From assembly GCF_022835695.1 (NCBI RefSeq), contig NZ_BQUV01000001.1, positions 1,154,263 through 1,218,262 on the forward strand: a stretch of DNA of 64,000 nucleotides, written 5' to 3'. This document shows positions 43,650-52,673 of the stretch, one piece after another (positions within the stretch are counted from its first letter, which is position 1; the number at the start of each line of letters is the position of its first letter). Under the pieces are notes generated by a model. It did not search any database, had not been told where the DNA came from, and saw nothing but the letters and a program-made list of their open reading frames with translations. A program made the position numbers and the translations under genes. Origin of the DNA: Bradyrhizobium sp. Ce-3. Lineage in GTDB: Bacteria; Pseudomonadota; Alphaproteobacteria; Rhizobiales; Xanthobacteraceae.

Positions 43650-44029
43650 TTGCTGCCTCCCTCCGCTGGCGGCTGTTTGGTGCGCGGCGGCCGTGGCGTT
43701 GCGCCGTGGCCGTCGTCCGGGGCCAGCGAATTGTGATGCACCTGCTGCAGCAGCGTCTTGATCTCGTTGAGCTGGGTCTCCATCGACTGCAGCCGCTCGG
43801 CCATGCCGACGAGCTGGGCGCGGCTCGGCAGGTTCATCGCCAGCAGATATTTTTCCATCAGCTCGCCGAGCTGCTTCTGCGCCCCCGCCGCGGCGCTGCC
43901 GGCCTGGTTCATCACCTTGGAAAATTCAGGCGAGGTCATCAACTGGTTGCCGAAGGAGTTGAACCCCTTCTCCATCTCGCCAATCATCGTCTGCCAGATC
44001 ACGGCAGGGTCGTTGCCCTTGTCGGCCAT
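43646..44029 (-). CDS. Short PhaE/PhaR-like PHA synthase partner subunit
   Basis: This 127-residue protein has a phasin/PhaE-like helical body (PAVIWQTMIGEMEKGFNSFGNQL) and a C-terminal coiled coil (AERLQSMETQLNEIKTLLQQV), followed by a Pro-rich tail. It is much shorter than known PhaE (~360) or PhaR (~200) subunits. The translational coupling to phaC (ATGA overlap) supports a role as its partner. The start at 44029 has GGAGGAG upstream. Confidence 0.75.
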   Translation of the reverse strand: MADKGNDPAVIWQTMIGEMEKGFNSFGNQLMTSPEFSKVMNQAGSAAAGAQKQLGELMEKYLLAMNLPSRAQLVGMAERLQSMETQLNEIKTLLQQVHHNSLAPDDGHGATPRPPRTKQPPAEGGSK

Positions 44030-44210
44030 GCGGCGCTCCTCCACACCAATTTTCGAGCGCTTGCCGCGCTTCCGCTTGTTTGTGCCATACGACACTGTTG
44101 CCGCTGATCGGTCAACAGTGCGGCAGCCCGGTGGCGCCGGAGCCCTTCTGCGCTGCGACAATCCGTGGCAGCATGCAGGTTCCTGACCGCGAATCCAGGA
44201 GAGGACGCCC

Positions 44211-45131
44211 GTGACCACGCTCGCCCATCAGCCGCCGCAGCTCGCTCGCGCCAACGGCATCGACATCTGTTACGAAGTTTTCGGCGATGCCAATGCCGAG
44301 CCGCTGCTGCTGATCATGGGCCTTGGCGCCCAGATGATCCATTGGGACGACGAGTTCTGCCGCCGGCTCGCCGCGCGCGGCTTTCGGGTGATCCGATTCG
44401 ACAACAGGGATATCGGCAAGTCCACCCGCCTGAGTGGCGGCAAGCGGCTGTCAGCGCTCGAACTCATCAAGCTGCGCTTCCTCAAGATCCCGGTCGCAGC
44501 GCCTTACAAACTGGCCGACATGGCGCGGGACACGATCGGCCTGATGGACGCGCTCGGCATCCGCAAGGCGCATCTGGTCGGCGCCTCGATGGGCGGCATG
44601 ATCGCGCAGGAGGTTGCGATCACCTTTCCCGAGCGTGTGCTCTCGCTGACCTCGATCATGTCGACCACGGGCAATCCGAAAATCCCGGGACCGACCCGCG
44701 AGGCCACCGCGGTGCTGATGGCGCCGCCGCCGAAGAGCAAGGAAGAATACTTCGTCCGCTACGGCCAGACCTGGAAGGTGTTGCGCAACGGCTCGTTCCC
44801 CGAAGACGAGGCACTCGACCCCGAGCGCGCGCGGCGCACCTTCGAGCGGGGCCTCAATCCGGAGGGCGTCGGCCGCCAGCTGCGCGCCATCCTCGCTTCG
44901 GGCAGCCGCAAGGAGCGGTTGCGCAGCGTCAAGGCGCCGACGCTGGTGATCCACGGCACGGTGGATCCGCTGGTGCATCCCGAAGGCGGCAAGGACACCG
45001 CCACCTCGATCCCTGGCGCAAAGCTCCTGATGGTCGAGGGCATGGGCCACGCGCTGCCGATCCCGATGTGGCCGCAGATCATCGATGCGATCGACAAGCA
45101 CGCACATGGGGCGGCGGCTAAGGCGGCGTGA
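44211..45131 (+). CDS. Alpha/beta hydrolase
   Basis: This 306-residue alpha/beta hydrolase has LLLIMGLGAQMIHWDDEFC near residue 37, a nucleophile elbow GASMGG at about residue 124-129 (Ser nucleophile) and a late GMGHALP His. It resembles the TesA/haloperoxidase-like esterase group. It diverges from the phaE-phaC operon, so a link with polyester or hydroxyacid turnover is possible but unproven. Confidence 0.87.
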   Translation: MTTLAHQPPQLARANGIDICYEVFGDANAEPLLLIMGLGAQMIHWDDEFCRRLAARGFRVIRFDNRDIGKSTRLSGGKRLSALELIKLRFLKIPVAAPYKLADMARDTIGLMDALGIRKAHLVGASMGGMIAQEVAITFPERVLSLTSIMSTTGNPKIPGPTREATAVLMAPPPKSKEEYFVRYGQTWKVLRNGSFPEDEALDPERARRTFERGLNPEGVGRQLRAILASGSRKERLRSVKAPTLVIHGTVDPLVHPEGGKDTATSIPGAKLLMVEGMGHALPIPMWPQIIDAIDKHAHGAAAKAA

Positions 45132-45268
45132 GGCCGATCGGAACGGGGCCCCGGTATCTCACGGTAACCATGTGAGCCGGGAGTGCGTTCTTCCGGCGGC
45201 CGCACGGAGGCGTTAGACAGCGCGATGCATCGCGCAGGTCGCGCACCATCAGCCTCGGGAGATACCAG

Positions 45269-45733
45269 ATGAAGACCCTTCTCCGGCCACGGACAGCCGT
45301 CGCCGCTCTCCTCCTCGCGCTCGCCTCGTCCGCCGCGATGGCCGCCACCGGCGAAGCGCAGCAGGAAGCCAACCGCAAGGCGGTGCTGGCCTTCTACGAG
45401 AAGGGGCTGAACCAGAAGGACGCCGACGCCGCACTCGCCTATGTCGGCAACCGCTACGTGCAGCACAATCCCGGCGCCGCCGACGGCCCCGAAGGATTCC
45501 GCAAGTTCATCGGCTTCCTGCGCGAGAAGTTTCCGGACTCGCATAGCGAGATCAAGCGTTCGTTCGTCGACGGCGACTATGTGATCCTGCACGTCCACGC
45601 GGTGCGCGAGCCCGGCACCCGCGGCAACGCGATCATCGACATCTTCAAGCTCGAGGACGGCAAGATCGTCGAGCATTGGGACGTGGTGCAGCCGGTGCCG
45701 GAGAATCCGGCGAACAGCAACACGATGTTCTGA
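45269..45733 (+). CDS. Exported SnoaL-like (NTF2-fold) protein
   Basis: This 154-residue protein has a Sec signal (cleavage near AMA/A, residue ~25) and a SnoaL-like domain: NRKAVLAFYEKGLNQKDADAAL, RYVQHNPGAADGPEGFRKFI and the C-terminal DIFKLEDGKIVEHWDVVQPVPE. It is predicted to be an aldol-condensation-type or ester cyclase-like protein by family, but no substrate is known. The periplasmic location is unusual for that fold. Confidence 0.82.
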   Translation: MKTLLRPRTAVAALLLALASSAAMAATGEAQQEANRKAVLAFYEKGLNQKDADAALAYVGNRYVQHNPGAADGPEGFRKFIGFLREKFPDSHSEIKRSFVDGDYVILHVHAVREPGTRGNAIIDIFKLEDGKIVEHWDVVQPVPENPANSNTMF

Positions 45734-45775
45734 GGGCGCGCCGAGCGCAGGCGAGAGCGAGCCACACTCTCCGCT

Positions 45776-45897
45776 GTCGTCCCGGCGAAGGCCGGGACCC
45801 ATACTCCGCGGCAGATGTGGCGGGCGGTACTCGTCGTTCCACCGGCGCGCGACAATGATCATCGGTGGTTATGGGTCCCGGCCTTCGCCGGGACGAC
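45776..45897. repeat. Palindromic intergenic repeat family R2, copy 2
   Basis: An inverted repeat of ~122 bp with GTCGTCCCGGCGAAGGCCGGG on the left and the complementary CCCGGCCTTCGCCGGGACGAC on the right. It fills most of the gap between the SnoaL-like gene and the convergent livM. Confidence 0.92.
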
Positions 45898-45975
45898 GCT
45901 GATTGATGCCGCTTGCGAGCCATACATCCACACACTCTCAGGGTGAGGGTTGAGGACGCGGATCGCGCAGCCGAG

Positions 45976-47070
45976 CTACTGGCTGCGGCCGAGCCAGCGC
46001 TGGGTCGGAAACAGCTGCACCTGCCAGCGTCGCGCCGCCGCGCCCCACACGCCCCTCGGCATGAACAGCATGATCAGGATGGCGAGCGTGCCGAGCACGA
46101 CGAGATAGAGGCTGCCGTACTGGGCGAGCCAGGTGACGAGCCCCCACAGCAGCAGCACGCCGACCATCGGGCCTTCGATGGTACGCACGCCGCCGATCAC
46201 GACGATGAAGATCACGTACGCAGTCCAGTCGGTGACGCTGAAGGCCGCATCAGGCGAGATGCGCGCCTTCTGCAGATAGACCACCGCGCCGACCATGCCG
46301 GTGGCGAAGGCGACCGCGATCCACAGCACGTGACGGATCCGCGCGGTGCGGACGCCGACGCTGCGCGCCGCGGCCGCATTGTCGCGGCTGGCCGCCAGCG
46401 CGAGGCCGTGGCGCGAGCGGATGAAAGCGTAGATGCCGAGCGTGACCAGCACGGCGAGCAGCAGCGCCAGCCAGTAGACCAGCACGTCGCGCGCAGCCGC
46501 GGGCCGCAGGCCGAGCAGCGCCTGCACCGCCTTCAGCCCGACCATCTGCGACAGCTCACCCGGCGAGATCGACATCCCGGTGCCGCCGCCGAGCGACTTG
46601 AACTGGGCGCAGATCAGCCGCAGCGCCTCGGCGGCAACCCAGCTGCCGATCGCAAAATATGGTCCTTCCAGCCGGAACAGCAGCGGCCCGAGCACGGCCG
46701 CGACCAGCGCCGCGAACAGCCCGGCCAGCGGGATCGCCGCAACGGGGTCGAGCCCGGCCATTACGATGCCGGCAAACAGCGCATAGGCGCCGAGCCCGAC
46801 AAAGGCCTGCTGTCCGACCGACACCAGGCCGCCCCACCCGGCCAGCACGTTCCAGAGCTGCGCCAGCGTCAGCATGGTGAGAACGAAGATCAGATCCTGG
46901 ATCAGATTGCGCGAGGCGAACGCGGGCAGCGCGGCCAGCGCCACCACCAGCAGGATGCCGGCCACCGCCGCAACGCGCGACAGGCGTGTGCCGACCCGAA
47001 CCTGCCACACCGGCGCTTCCACCACACACTCCTCTCGGCTCGCCGGGATCGGGATGCTTTCGACGCTCAT
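45976..47070 (-). CDS. livM: Liv-type ABC transporter permease LivM (second system)
   Basis: This 364-residue permease has the conserved GWGGLVSVGQQAFVGLGAYAL segment and the RSRHGLALAASRDNAAAARSVGV cytoplasmic loop. It has about nine helices and a C-terminal basic tail. The start at 47070 (MSVESI) gives the 4-bp ATGA overlap with livH; the ORF start at 47220 is not needed. It is the last gene of the aromatic catabolism operon. Confidence 0.93.
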   Translation of the reverse strand: MSVESIPIPASREECVVEAPVWQVRVGTRLSRVAAVAGILLVVALAALPAFASRNLIQDLIFVLTMLTLAQLWNVLAGWGGLVSVGQQAFVGLGAYALFAGIVMAGLDPVAAIPLAGLFAALVAAVLGPLLFRLEGPYFAIGSWVAAEALRLICAQFKSLGGGTGMSISPGELSQMVGLKAVQALLGLRPAAARDVLVYWLALLLAVLVTLGIYAFIRSRHGLALAASRDNAAAARSVGVRTARIRHVLWIAVAFATGMVGAVVYLQKARISPDAAFSVTDWTAYVIFIVVIGGVRTIEGPMVGVLLLWGLVTWLAQYGSLYLVVLGTLAILIMLFMPRGVWGAAARRWQVQLFPTQRWLGRSQ

Positions 47071-47933
47071 GTCCGCCTCGCCGGAAACAGGCCGCGCGGC
47101 CGCACCATCAGCACGGCAAGGAAGGCGAGATGGCCGGCCAGGATCTGCCACTCCGGATTGATCCGGCCGCCGATCGCCTGCGCAAGCCCGAGCACGATGC
47201 CGCCCGCCAGAGTCCCCCACAGGCTGCCGAGACCGCCGATGATCACGGCCTCGAACGCATAGAGCAGCCGCGCCGGGCCGATCGACGGATCGAAGCTGGC
47301 GCGGATGCCGAACACGATCGCGGCGATCACCGACACCGCGAGCGAGAGCCCGACCGCGATCGCGTAGACATTGCGCTCGTTGACCCCCATCAATTGCGCG
47401 ATCGCGGGATTGTCGGCGGTGGCGCGGAAGGCGCGGCCGAGCGAGGTGCGGTAGAAGATGAGCTGCAGCAGCGCGACGGCGGCAATCGCCGTCACCAGCG
47501 CGGTCAGCGGCGCGAGGCCAACGCTCAGGCCAGGGGCCAGCGTCACCGACGAGGATTCGAAGGCGCCCGCCTGCAGCCGGCGGCTGTCCGCACCGTAGCC
47601 GAGCAGCAGGCCGTTCTGGATCACGATCGACAGGCCGAAGGTGACCAGCAGCGGCGGCAGGATATCGTCGCCGAGCACGCGCTCCAGCACCAGCCGCTGC
47701 AGCAAGAAGCCGAGCACGAACATCGTCGCGACCACCAGCAGGGCTGCGGCTGCAAGCGGCAGGCCGAGCGCCGTGGTGGCACTCAGCACCAGATAGGCCG
47801 CGAGCAGGATCAAATCGCCATGCGCCAGGTTGACCAGGCGCATGATGCCGAAGATCAGCGACAGGCCGAGCGCGAACAGCGCGTAGACGCCGCCCAGCAG
47901 CACGCCCTCGATGATGGTGTCGAATCCGCTCAT
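47067..47933 (-). CDS. livH: Liv-type ABC transporter permease LivH (second system)
   Basis: This 288-residue permease begins at 47933 (MSGFDTII) with LIFGIMRLVNLAHGDLILLAAY, the LivH hallmark, and carries the loop SLGRAFRATADNPAIAQLMGV. It precedes livM with an ATGA overlap and follows livF by 7 bp, so all transport genes are tightly coupled. Confidence 0.94.
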   Translation of the reverse strand: MSGFDTIIEGVLLGGVYALFALGLSLIFGIMRLVNLAHGDLILLAAYLVLSATTALGLPLAAAALLVVATMFVLGFLLQRLVLERVLGDDILPPLLVTFGLSIVIQNGLLLGYGADSRRLQAGAFESSSVTLAPGLSVGLAPLTALVTAIAAVALLQLIFYRTSLGRAFRATADNPAIAQLMGVNERNVYAIAVGLSLAVSVIAAIVFGIRASFDPSIGPARLLYAFEAVIIGGLGSLWGTLAGGIVLGLAQAIGGRINPEWQILAGHLAFLAVLMVRPRGLFPARRT

Positions 47934-47940
47934 GGCGCCC

Positions 47941-48645
47941 TCATGCTCCGAAATAGGCCGCGCGGATCGTTTCCTGATCCACATCCGTGGGCCGTCCGCT
48001 CAGCGTCACCCGTCCCTCCTGCAGGCAGTAGAAGCGATCGGCGGCCCGCAGCGCGCGGGCGATGTCCTGTTCGACCAGCACGACCGCGGTGCCGCCAGCA
48101 CGGATCTGCGGCAGCATCCGGTAGATGTCCTCGACCACGATCGGCGCGAGGCCGAGGCTGATCTCGTCGCACAGCAGGACCTGTGGATTGGACATCAGCG
48201 CGCGGCCGATCGCCACCATCTGTTGCTGGCCGCCCGACAGCGCCGTGACGGCGCCGCGCCGCCGCTCCTGCAGCACCGGAAACATCCGGTACACCGCGGC
48301 AAGGTCCCACGGCGCGGTGCGCTCGCCGCCATAGGCGCCGATCAGGAGGTTCTCCTCGACACTGAGCGAGGGAAACAGCTGGCGGCCTTCGGGGACCAGC
48401 GCAAGGCCGAGCCTCACGATGCTGGCGGCGGACGCATCGCCGATCGCCCGCCCGCCGAGGCGGATCGCATCGGGGCGATTGCGGACGAGACCGGCCAGCG
48501 ACTTCAGCATGGTCGACTTGCCGGCGCCGTTGGCGCCGATCACCGCGACCGCCTCGCCCTCCGCCAATTCGAAATCGATCCCGAACAGCGCCTGGAAGTC
48601 GCCATAGAATGCATCGAGCGCGGAGACATCGAGCAGCGCGGTCAT
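47941..48645 (-). CDS. livF: Liv-type ABC transporter ATP-binding protein LivF (second system)
   Basis: This 234-residue ATPase has Walker A GANGAGKST near residues 37-45, a canonical signature LSGGQQQMVAIGRAL and Walker B VLLCDEISLGL. The start at 48645 (MTALLD) overlaps the livG 3' end by 4 bp. It energises uptake by LivHM together with LivG. Confidence 0.94.
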   Translation of the reverse strand: MTALLDVSALDAFYGDFQALFGIDFELAEGEAVAVIGANGAGKSTMLKSLAGLVRNRPDAIRLGGRAIGDASAASIVRLGLALVPEGRQLFPSLSVEENLLIGAYGGERTAPWDLAAVYRMFPVLQERRRGAVTALSGGQQQMVAIGRALMSNPQVLLCDEISLGLAPIVVEDIYRMLPQIRAGGTAVVLVEQDIARALRAADRFYCLQEGRVTLSGRPTDVDQETIRAAYFGA

Positions 48646-49370
48646 GCCGGCACTCCCATGTAGATGGTCTCGACCTCGCGCGAGCGCATCACCTCGACCG
48701 GTGCGCCCTGCGCGACCACCTTGCCGAAGTTCAGCACCACCAGCCGCTGCACCACCGCGAGCAGCGCATGCACCACATGCTCGATCCAGATGATGCCGAC
48801 GCCTTCGGCATGAATGGTTCTGATCGTCTCGACCAGCTCGTGGCATTCGGCGTCGGTGAGGCCGCCGGCGATCTCGTCGAGCAGCAGCGTGCGTGGCCTG
48901 GTGGCGAGCGCGCGGGCCAGCTCGAGCCGCTTGCGATCGAGCAGCGGCAGGCTCCCCGCCAGCCGGTTGGCCTTGGCTTCAAGGCCAGTCAGCGCAAGCA
49001 TGCGGCCGCAATGCTGGACGGCGTCGACCTCCGAGAGACCGCCGCCGAACAGCGCCGCGACCGCAAGATTCTCGAACACCGAGAGATGATCGAACGGTTG
49101 CGGGATCTGGAACGAACGCCCGATTCCGGCGCGGCAGCGCGCTTCCGGAGAGAGGCCCGTGATGTCGACGCCATCGAGCACGATGCGGCCGGCATCCGGC
49201 CGCAGCAGCCCGGTGACCAGGTTGAACAGCGTCGACTTGCCGGCACCGTTCGGCCCGATCACGCCGAGCGCCTCGCCGGACGAAAGGGTCAAATCGATCG
49301 TGTCGGCGACGACGATGGCACCGAACCGTTTCGAGACGGAATGGAGTTCGAGCATGGCCGCGCACCGCAT
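48642..49370 (-). CDS. livG: Liv-type ABC transporter ATP-binding protein LivG (second system)
   Basis: This ~240-residue ATPase has Walker A GPNGAGKST near residue 40 and Walker B TLLLDEIAGGL. The signature motif reads LPLLDRKRLELARA in place of LSGGQ, as in the first LivG of the window. The start may be 49370 (MRCAAM) or 49355 (MLELHS); neither has a strong RBS. It lies 69 bp downstream of livK. Confidence 0.92.
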   Translation of the reverse strand: MRCAAMLELHSVSKRFGAIVVADTIDLTLSSGEALGVIGPNGAGKSTLFNLVTGLLRPDAGRIVLDGVDITGLSPEARCRAGIGRSFQIPQPFDHLSVFENLAVAALFGGGLSEVDAVQHCGRMLALTGLEAKANRLAGSLPLLDRKRLELARALATRPRTLLLDEIAGGLTDAECHELVETIRTIHAEGVGIIWIEHVVHALLAVVQRLVVLNFGKVVAQGAPVEVMRSREVETIYMGVPA

Positions 49371-49439
49371 CCATTGGTTTCGAGGAGATGCGCAGGGGTC
49401 CGCGCATCTCCGATCAACAATTTGTCCGCAACGCGCCCG

Positions 49440-50765
49440 CTAGCTCAGCGCCTGCATGTCGCCGCCGAGCGGGATCTGCGGCGCCAACTTGTTGTCGGTG
49501 ATCACCATATTGTACTTGTCGCCGTTGAGCCGCCATTGGCCGCCGACCAGCGGCGTCTTGGCGATGTTCTTCACCGCGAACGGCGGCACCGCGCTGGAGC
49601 CGAACGCGACCTGGCCGACAATGGTATCGAGCTTGGTGGCACCGATGGCTTTCGCCAGCGCCGCGCCGTCGCTCGGATCGCCGGAGCGCTTGATGGCGTC
49701 GATCGCGACCTCGAACAGCGAATGCACGAAGCCGATCGGCTGGGTCCATTGCTTGCCGGACGCCTGCTCATAGCCCTTGGCGAGATCGGCCGCGCTGACG
49801 CCGCTGAGGCTCGATTTGTAGGGATGCGTCGGCGTCCACCAGACTTCAGTGGAGATGTTGTTGCCGCCCTTGCCGAGCGCCTGCACCGATGCCGGGAACA
49901 GCAACGCCTTGGCGACCGACACGACCTTCGGTTTCAGCCCCTTCTGCCGCGCCTGATTCCAGAACGTGGTGAAGTCGGGCGGAATGATCACGCCGGTGAT
50001 GATCTCGGCATCGGCGCCACGAAATGCAGCAATCTGCGAGCTGAAATCGTCCGTAAGATTCTGGAAGCGGCCGGGATCGGTCAGCTTGAAGCCCTGCTTG
50101 GCCAGCACAGGCGGGAAGCCGATCGTGGTGTCGCCCCAGGCATTGCCGTCGGCATCGTTCGGGAACAGCGCACCGACCGACTTGTTGGTTGCGACCTGGC
50201 TCCACATGCTGGTGAAGACGCCGATCACGTCCTCCAGCCCCCAGAAATAGTGGAAAGTGTAGTCGAACGGCTTCCAGCTCTTGGGATCGCCAGGATTGGC
50301 CTGCCGGCCGATGAAATTGGTCTGCCATGGCGCGACCGAGGAGATGCACGGCACCTGCTCCAGCTCGCACTGCGTCGCAACCGGATTGTTGGTCTCGGGC
50401 GTGGCGCCAACCACGATCAAACTGACATTGTCGCGGGTGATCAGCTCCTTGGCGACTTCAGCGGCGCGGTTCGGATTCGACTGGCTGTCCTTGGTGACCA
50501 CCTCGACCTGATAGGTCTGCGATCCGACCTTGACGCCGTCCTTGATGAACTTGCGGAATTCACCGAGCACGAAATCGTCGGCCTCGGCGAAGGCCGCGAG
50601 CGGTCCGCTCTTCGGCGAGACATAGCCGATCTTGATCGGCTTGTTGGCCGCGCGCACGGACGGCGCGAACAGCGTCGTCGTGCCTGCGGCGGCAAAGCCG
50701 CCAGCAATTCCCTGCAGCACGCGACGACGATCGAAGGATGTCGTGTTCAAAAAGTCCCTGCTCAT
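49440..50765 (-). CDS. livK: Periplasmic substrate-binding protein of second Liv system
   Basis: This 441-residue binding protein has a twin-arginine-like signal (FDRRRVLQG) and cleavage near VRA/A at about residue 38. The mature part begins IKIGYVSPKSGPLAAFAEAD. The conserved AAEVAKELITRDNVSLIVVGATPETNNPVA and late MVITDNKLAPQIPL match aromatic/amide-binding HAAT proteins. It lies between the TfdB-like gene and livG, so it probably binds the aromatic substrate of the operon. RBS GGAGG precedes the ATG. Confidence 0.92.
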   Translation of the reverse strand: MSRDFLNTTSFDRRRVLQGIAGGFAAAGTTTLFAPSVRAANKPIKIGYVSPKSGPLAAFAEADDFVLGEFRKFIKDGVKVGSQTYQVEVVTKDSQSNPNRAAEVAKELITRDNVSLIVVGATPETNNPVATQCELEQVPCISSVAPWQTNFIGRQANPGDPKSWKPFDYTFHYFWGLEDVIGVFTSMWSQVATNKSVGALFPNDADGNAWGDTTIGFPPVLAKQGFKLTDPGRFQNLTDDFSSQIAAFRGADAEIITGVIIPPDFTTFWNQARQKGLKPKVVSVAKALLFPASVQALGKGGNNISTEVWWTPTHPYKSSLSGVSAADLAKGYEQASGKQWTQPIGFVHSLFEVAIDAIKRSGDPSDGAALAKAIGATKLDTIVGQVAFGSSAVPPFAVKNIAKTPLVGGQWRLNGDKYNMVITDNKLAPQIPLGGDMQALS

Positions 50766-50847
50766 GTTCCCCTCCTTGATGGCGAGCCGGTGGCATGCCG
50801 GCTGCCGTTGCTTTCGTTCTGAAATGGAGTACCGGCGCCGCGCCGCA

Positions 50848-52638
50848 TCACGCGGCGGCGACGGACGTCGTCTGCGCCTTCGCACCGCGGCCGAGAATCT
50901 GGCCGAACACGTCGAGCAGCACATCGGTGGCGTCAGCCGCGGCCTCCCTGGCGCGCCAGGCGACATACATGTCGGGCCGCACCAGCACGCAGCCGTCCTC
51001 GTCCACCTCGCTCTGGCGATACCAGTCGGCATAGATGTCGAGCGCATCGCAGCCCTGCGGCCCGATGGTCACCACATCGACCGGCAGGCCGTAGGCCTGC
51101 TCGACCGCTGCCGCGGCGGTCTTCCAGCCGTCGCCGCCGATCCCGGTGAGCAGCGTGAAGCGGCCCTTGCCGGTGAGATCGAGCGTCGACTTGCGCTGGC
51201 CCTGATGCTCGACCCAGACATGCGGCAGATGCGCGCCGGGCCAGGTGGTGGCCTGATAATAGAGCTCGTGATCCCTGGTGAAAGCCGGCATCGGCGTGCC
51301 GTCCGACACCACGGCGGTGGATCCGTAGCGCTGGTTCAGCTCGACGCCGTGGCAATTGAACTCGTAGCTCTTGTTGGCGATGGCTTCATAGAGCTTCTTG
51401 CGGCGCGCCTTGCCCTCGGTGGTCGGCGCCTTGCGCGCGGCGATCGCCTTGCGCGCTTCCGCAGGATCGGTCGAGGCAACGAGGCCGACCGCCTCGAAGA
51501 TCGGCGGGAAATCGCCGATGCTCTTGTTGGCGCGGGTCACGATCTGCTTGCCGACCGGCTGGCGCTCGGCCGAATAGGTTTCGAGCAGCGACGGCGCCGC
51601 ATGGCCTTCGAGCACCAGCTTGAGCTTCCAGCACAGATTATAGGCGTCCTGGATCGAGGTGTTGGAGCCGAGGCCATTGGTCGGCGGATGGCGATGCACG
51701 GCATCGCCGAGGCAGAACACACGACCGGACGCATAATGGCCGGCATACATCTCGTTCACGGTCCAAGTGGACGTCGAGGTCACCTTGACCTCGAGCGTCT
51801 CGTCGCCGACCAGATTGCGCACGATCGAGATCGCCTCGTCGTTGGAGAGCTTGCGCTCGCCCTGCTCGATGTCGTAGCCCCAGATGATCAGCCATTCGTT
51901 CCACGGCCGCACCATGCGGATCAGGCCGGCGCCGATGCCGCCGATCTCGGCACCCGGCTGCAGCACCCAGTACAGCACGCTCGGCCGGTGCGCGACGTAT
52001 TTGCTCAAGTCAGCCTGCACGATGATGTTCATGCTGCCGGCGCGGCCCATCTGGCCCTCCATCGGCAGCCCGATCACCTCGGCGACCCGGCTGCGGCCGC
52101 CGTCGGCGCCGATGAGATATTTGGCGCGGATCAAGTAGGTCTCGCCGGACAGGCGGTCCTTGACGGTTGCGGTGACGCCGTCGGCGTCCTGCACCAGATC
52201 GACGAACTCGGTGTTGAAGCACAGCGAGGTGCCGCGCTGGCCGGCGGCCTCGATCAGGATCGGCTCGAGGAAATTCTGCGGCAGGTCGCAGATCCGGGTC
52301 GGGCTGGCGAGATCGTAATCCGCCTTGCGCGCGGGATGATTGCCCCAGGAATAGAGCCGGCCGAACTCCTCGCCGGCGAGGCTCTCGCAGAACACGTTGT
52401 TGGCCATCAGATGCTGCGGCACCGCCTGCGCCACCGCCTTGTCCTCGAGGCCGAGGTCGCGCAGCACCTCCATCGCACGCTGGTTGGTGATATGGGCGCG
52501 CGGCGTGTCGGCCAGCCAGCCGTATTTGGTCACCATGATGTGCTTGACACCGTACATGCCGAGCAGCGCCGCCGCCGTCGCGCCGGCCGGGCCGCTGCCG
52601 ACGACAAGCACGTCGGTCTCGATGGGTTTGCTGGTCAT
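50848..52638 (-). CDS. FAD-dependent aromatic monooxygenase, TfdB/phenol-hydroxylase-like
   Basis: This 596-residue flavin monooxygenase has GSGPAG (14-19), the DG motif YLIGADGGRSRV, the second FAD motif GDAVHRHPPTNGLGSNTSIQDA, and a C-terminal thioredoxin-like dimerisation domain. The length (~600) and domain order match 2,4-dichlorophenol 6-monooxygenase (TfdB) and resorcinol hydroxylases. With the dioxygenase and maleylacetate reductase upstream, it would ortho-hydroxylate a phenol or resorcinol to a catechol or hydroxyquinol. The start at 52638 (MTSKPIE) is 35 bp after the dioxygenase stop; the ORF extends far upstream only as a shadow. Confidence 0.9.
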   Translation of the reverse strand: MTSKPIETDVLVVGSGPAGATAAALLGMYGVKHIMVTKYGWLADTPRAHITNQRAMEVLRDLGLEDKAVAQAVPQHLMANNVFCESLAGEEFGRLYSWGNHPARKADYDLASPTRICDLPQNFLEPILIEAAGQRGTSLCFNTEFVDLVQDADGVTATVKDRLSGETYLIRAKYLIGADGGRSRVAEVIGLPMEGQMGRAGSMNIIVQADLSKYVAHRPSVLYWVLQPGAEIGGIGAGLIRMVRPWNEWLIIWGYDIEQGERKLSNDEAISIVRNLVGDETLEVKVTSTSTWTVNEMYAGHYASGRVFCLGDAVHRHPPTNGLGSNTSIQDAYNLCWKLKLVLEGHAAPSLLETYSAERQPVGKQIVTRANKSIGDFPPIFEAVGLVASTDPAEARKAIAARKAPTTEGKARRKKLYEAIANKSYEFNCHGVELNQRYGSTAVVSDGTPMPAFTRDHELYYQATTWPGAHLPHVWVEHQGQRKSTLDLTGKGRFTLLTGIGGDGWKTAAAAVEQAYGLPVDVVTIGPQGCDALDIYADWYRQSEVDEDGCVLVRPDMYVAWRAREAAADATDVLLDVFGQILGRGAKAQTTSVAAA

Positions 52639-52673
52639 GGTCCTCTCCCTGGTCGTCGTGTTGGTTGCGATCG

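Noticed and set aside
48609-50822. Plus-strand open frame of 737 codons opposite livG and livK
   Set aside because: Antisense shadow of two well-supported transporter genes.
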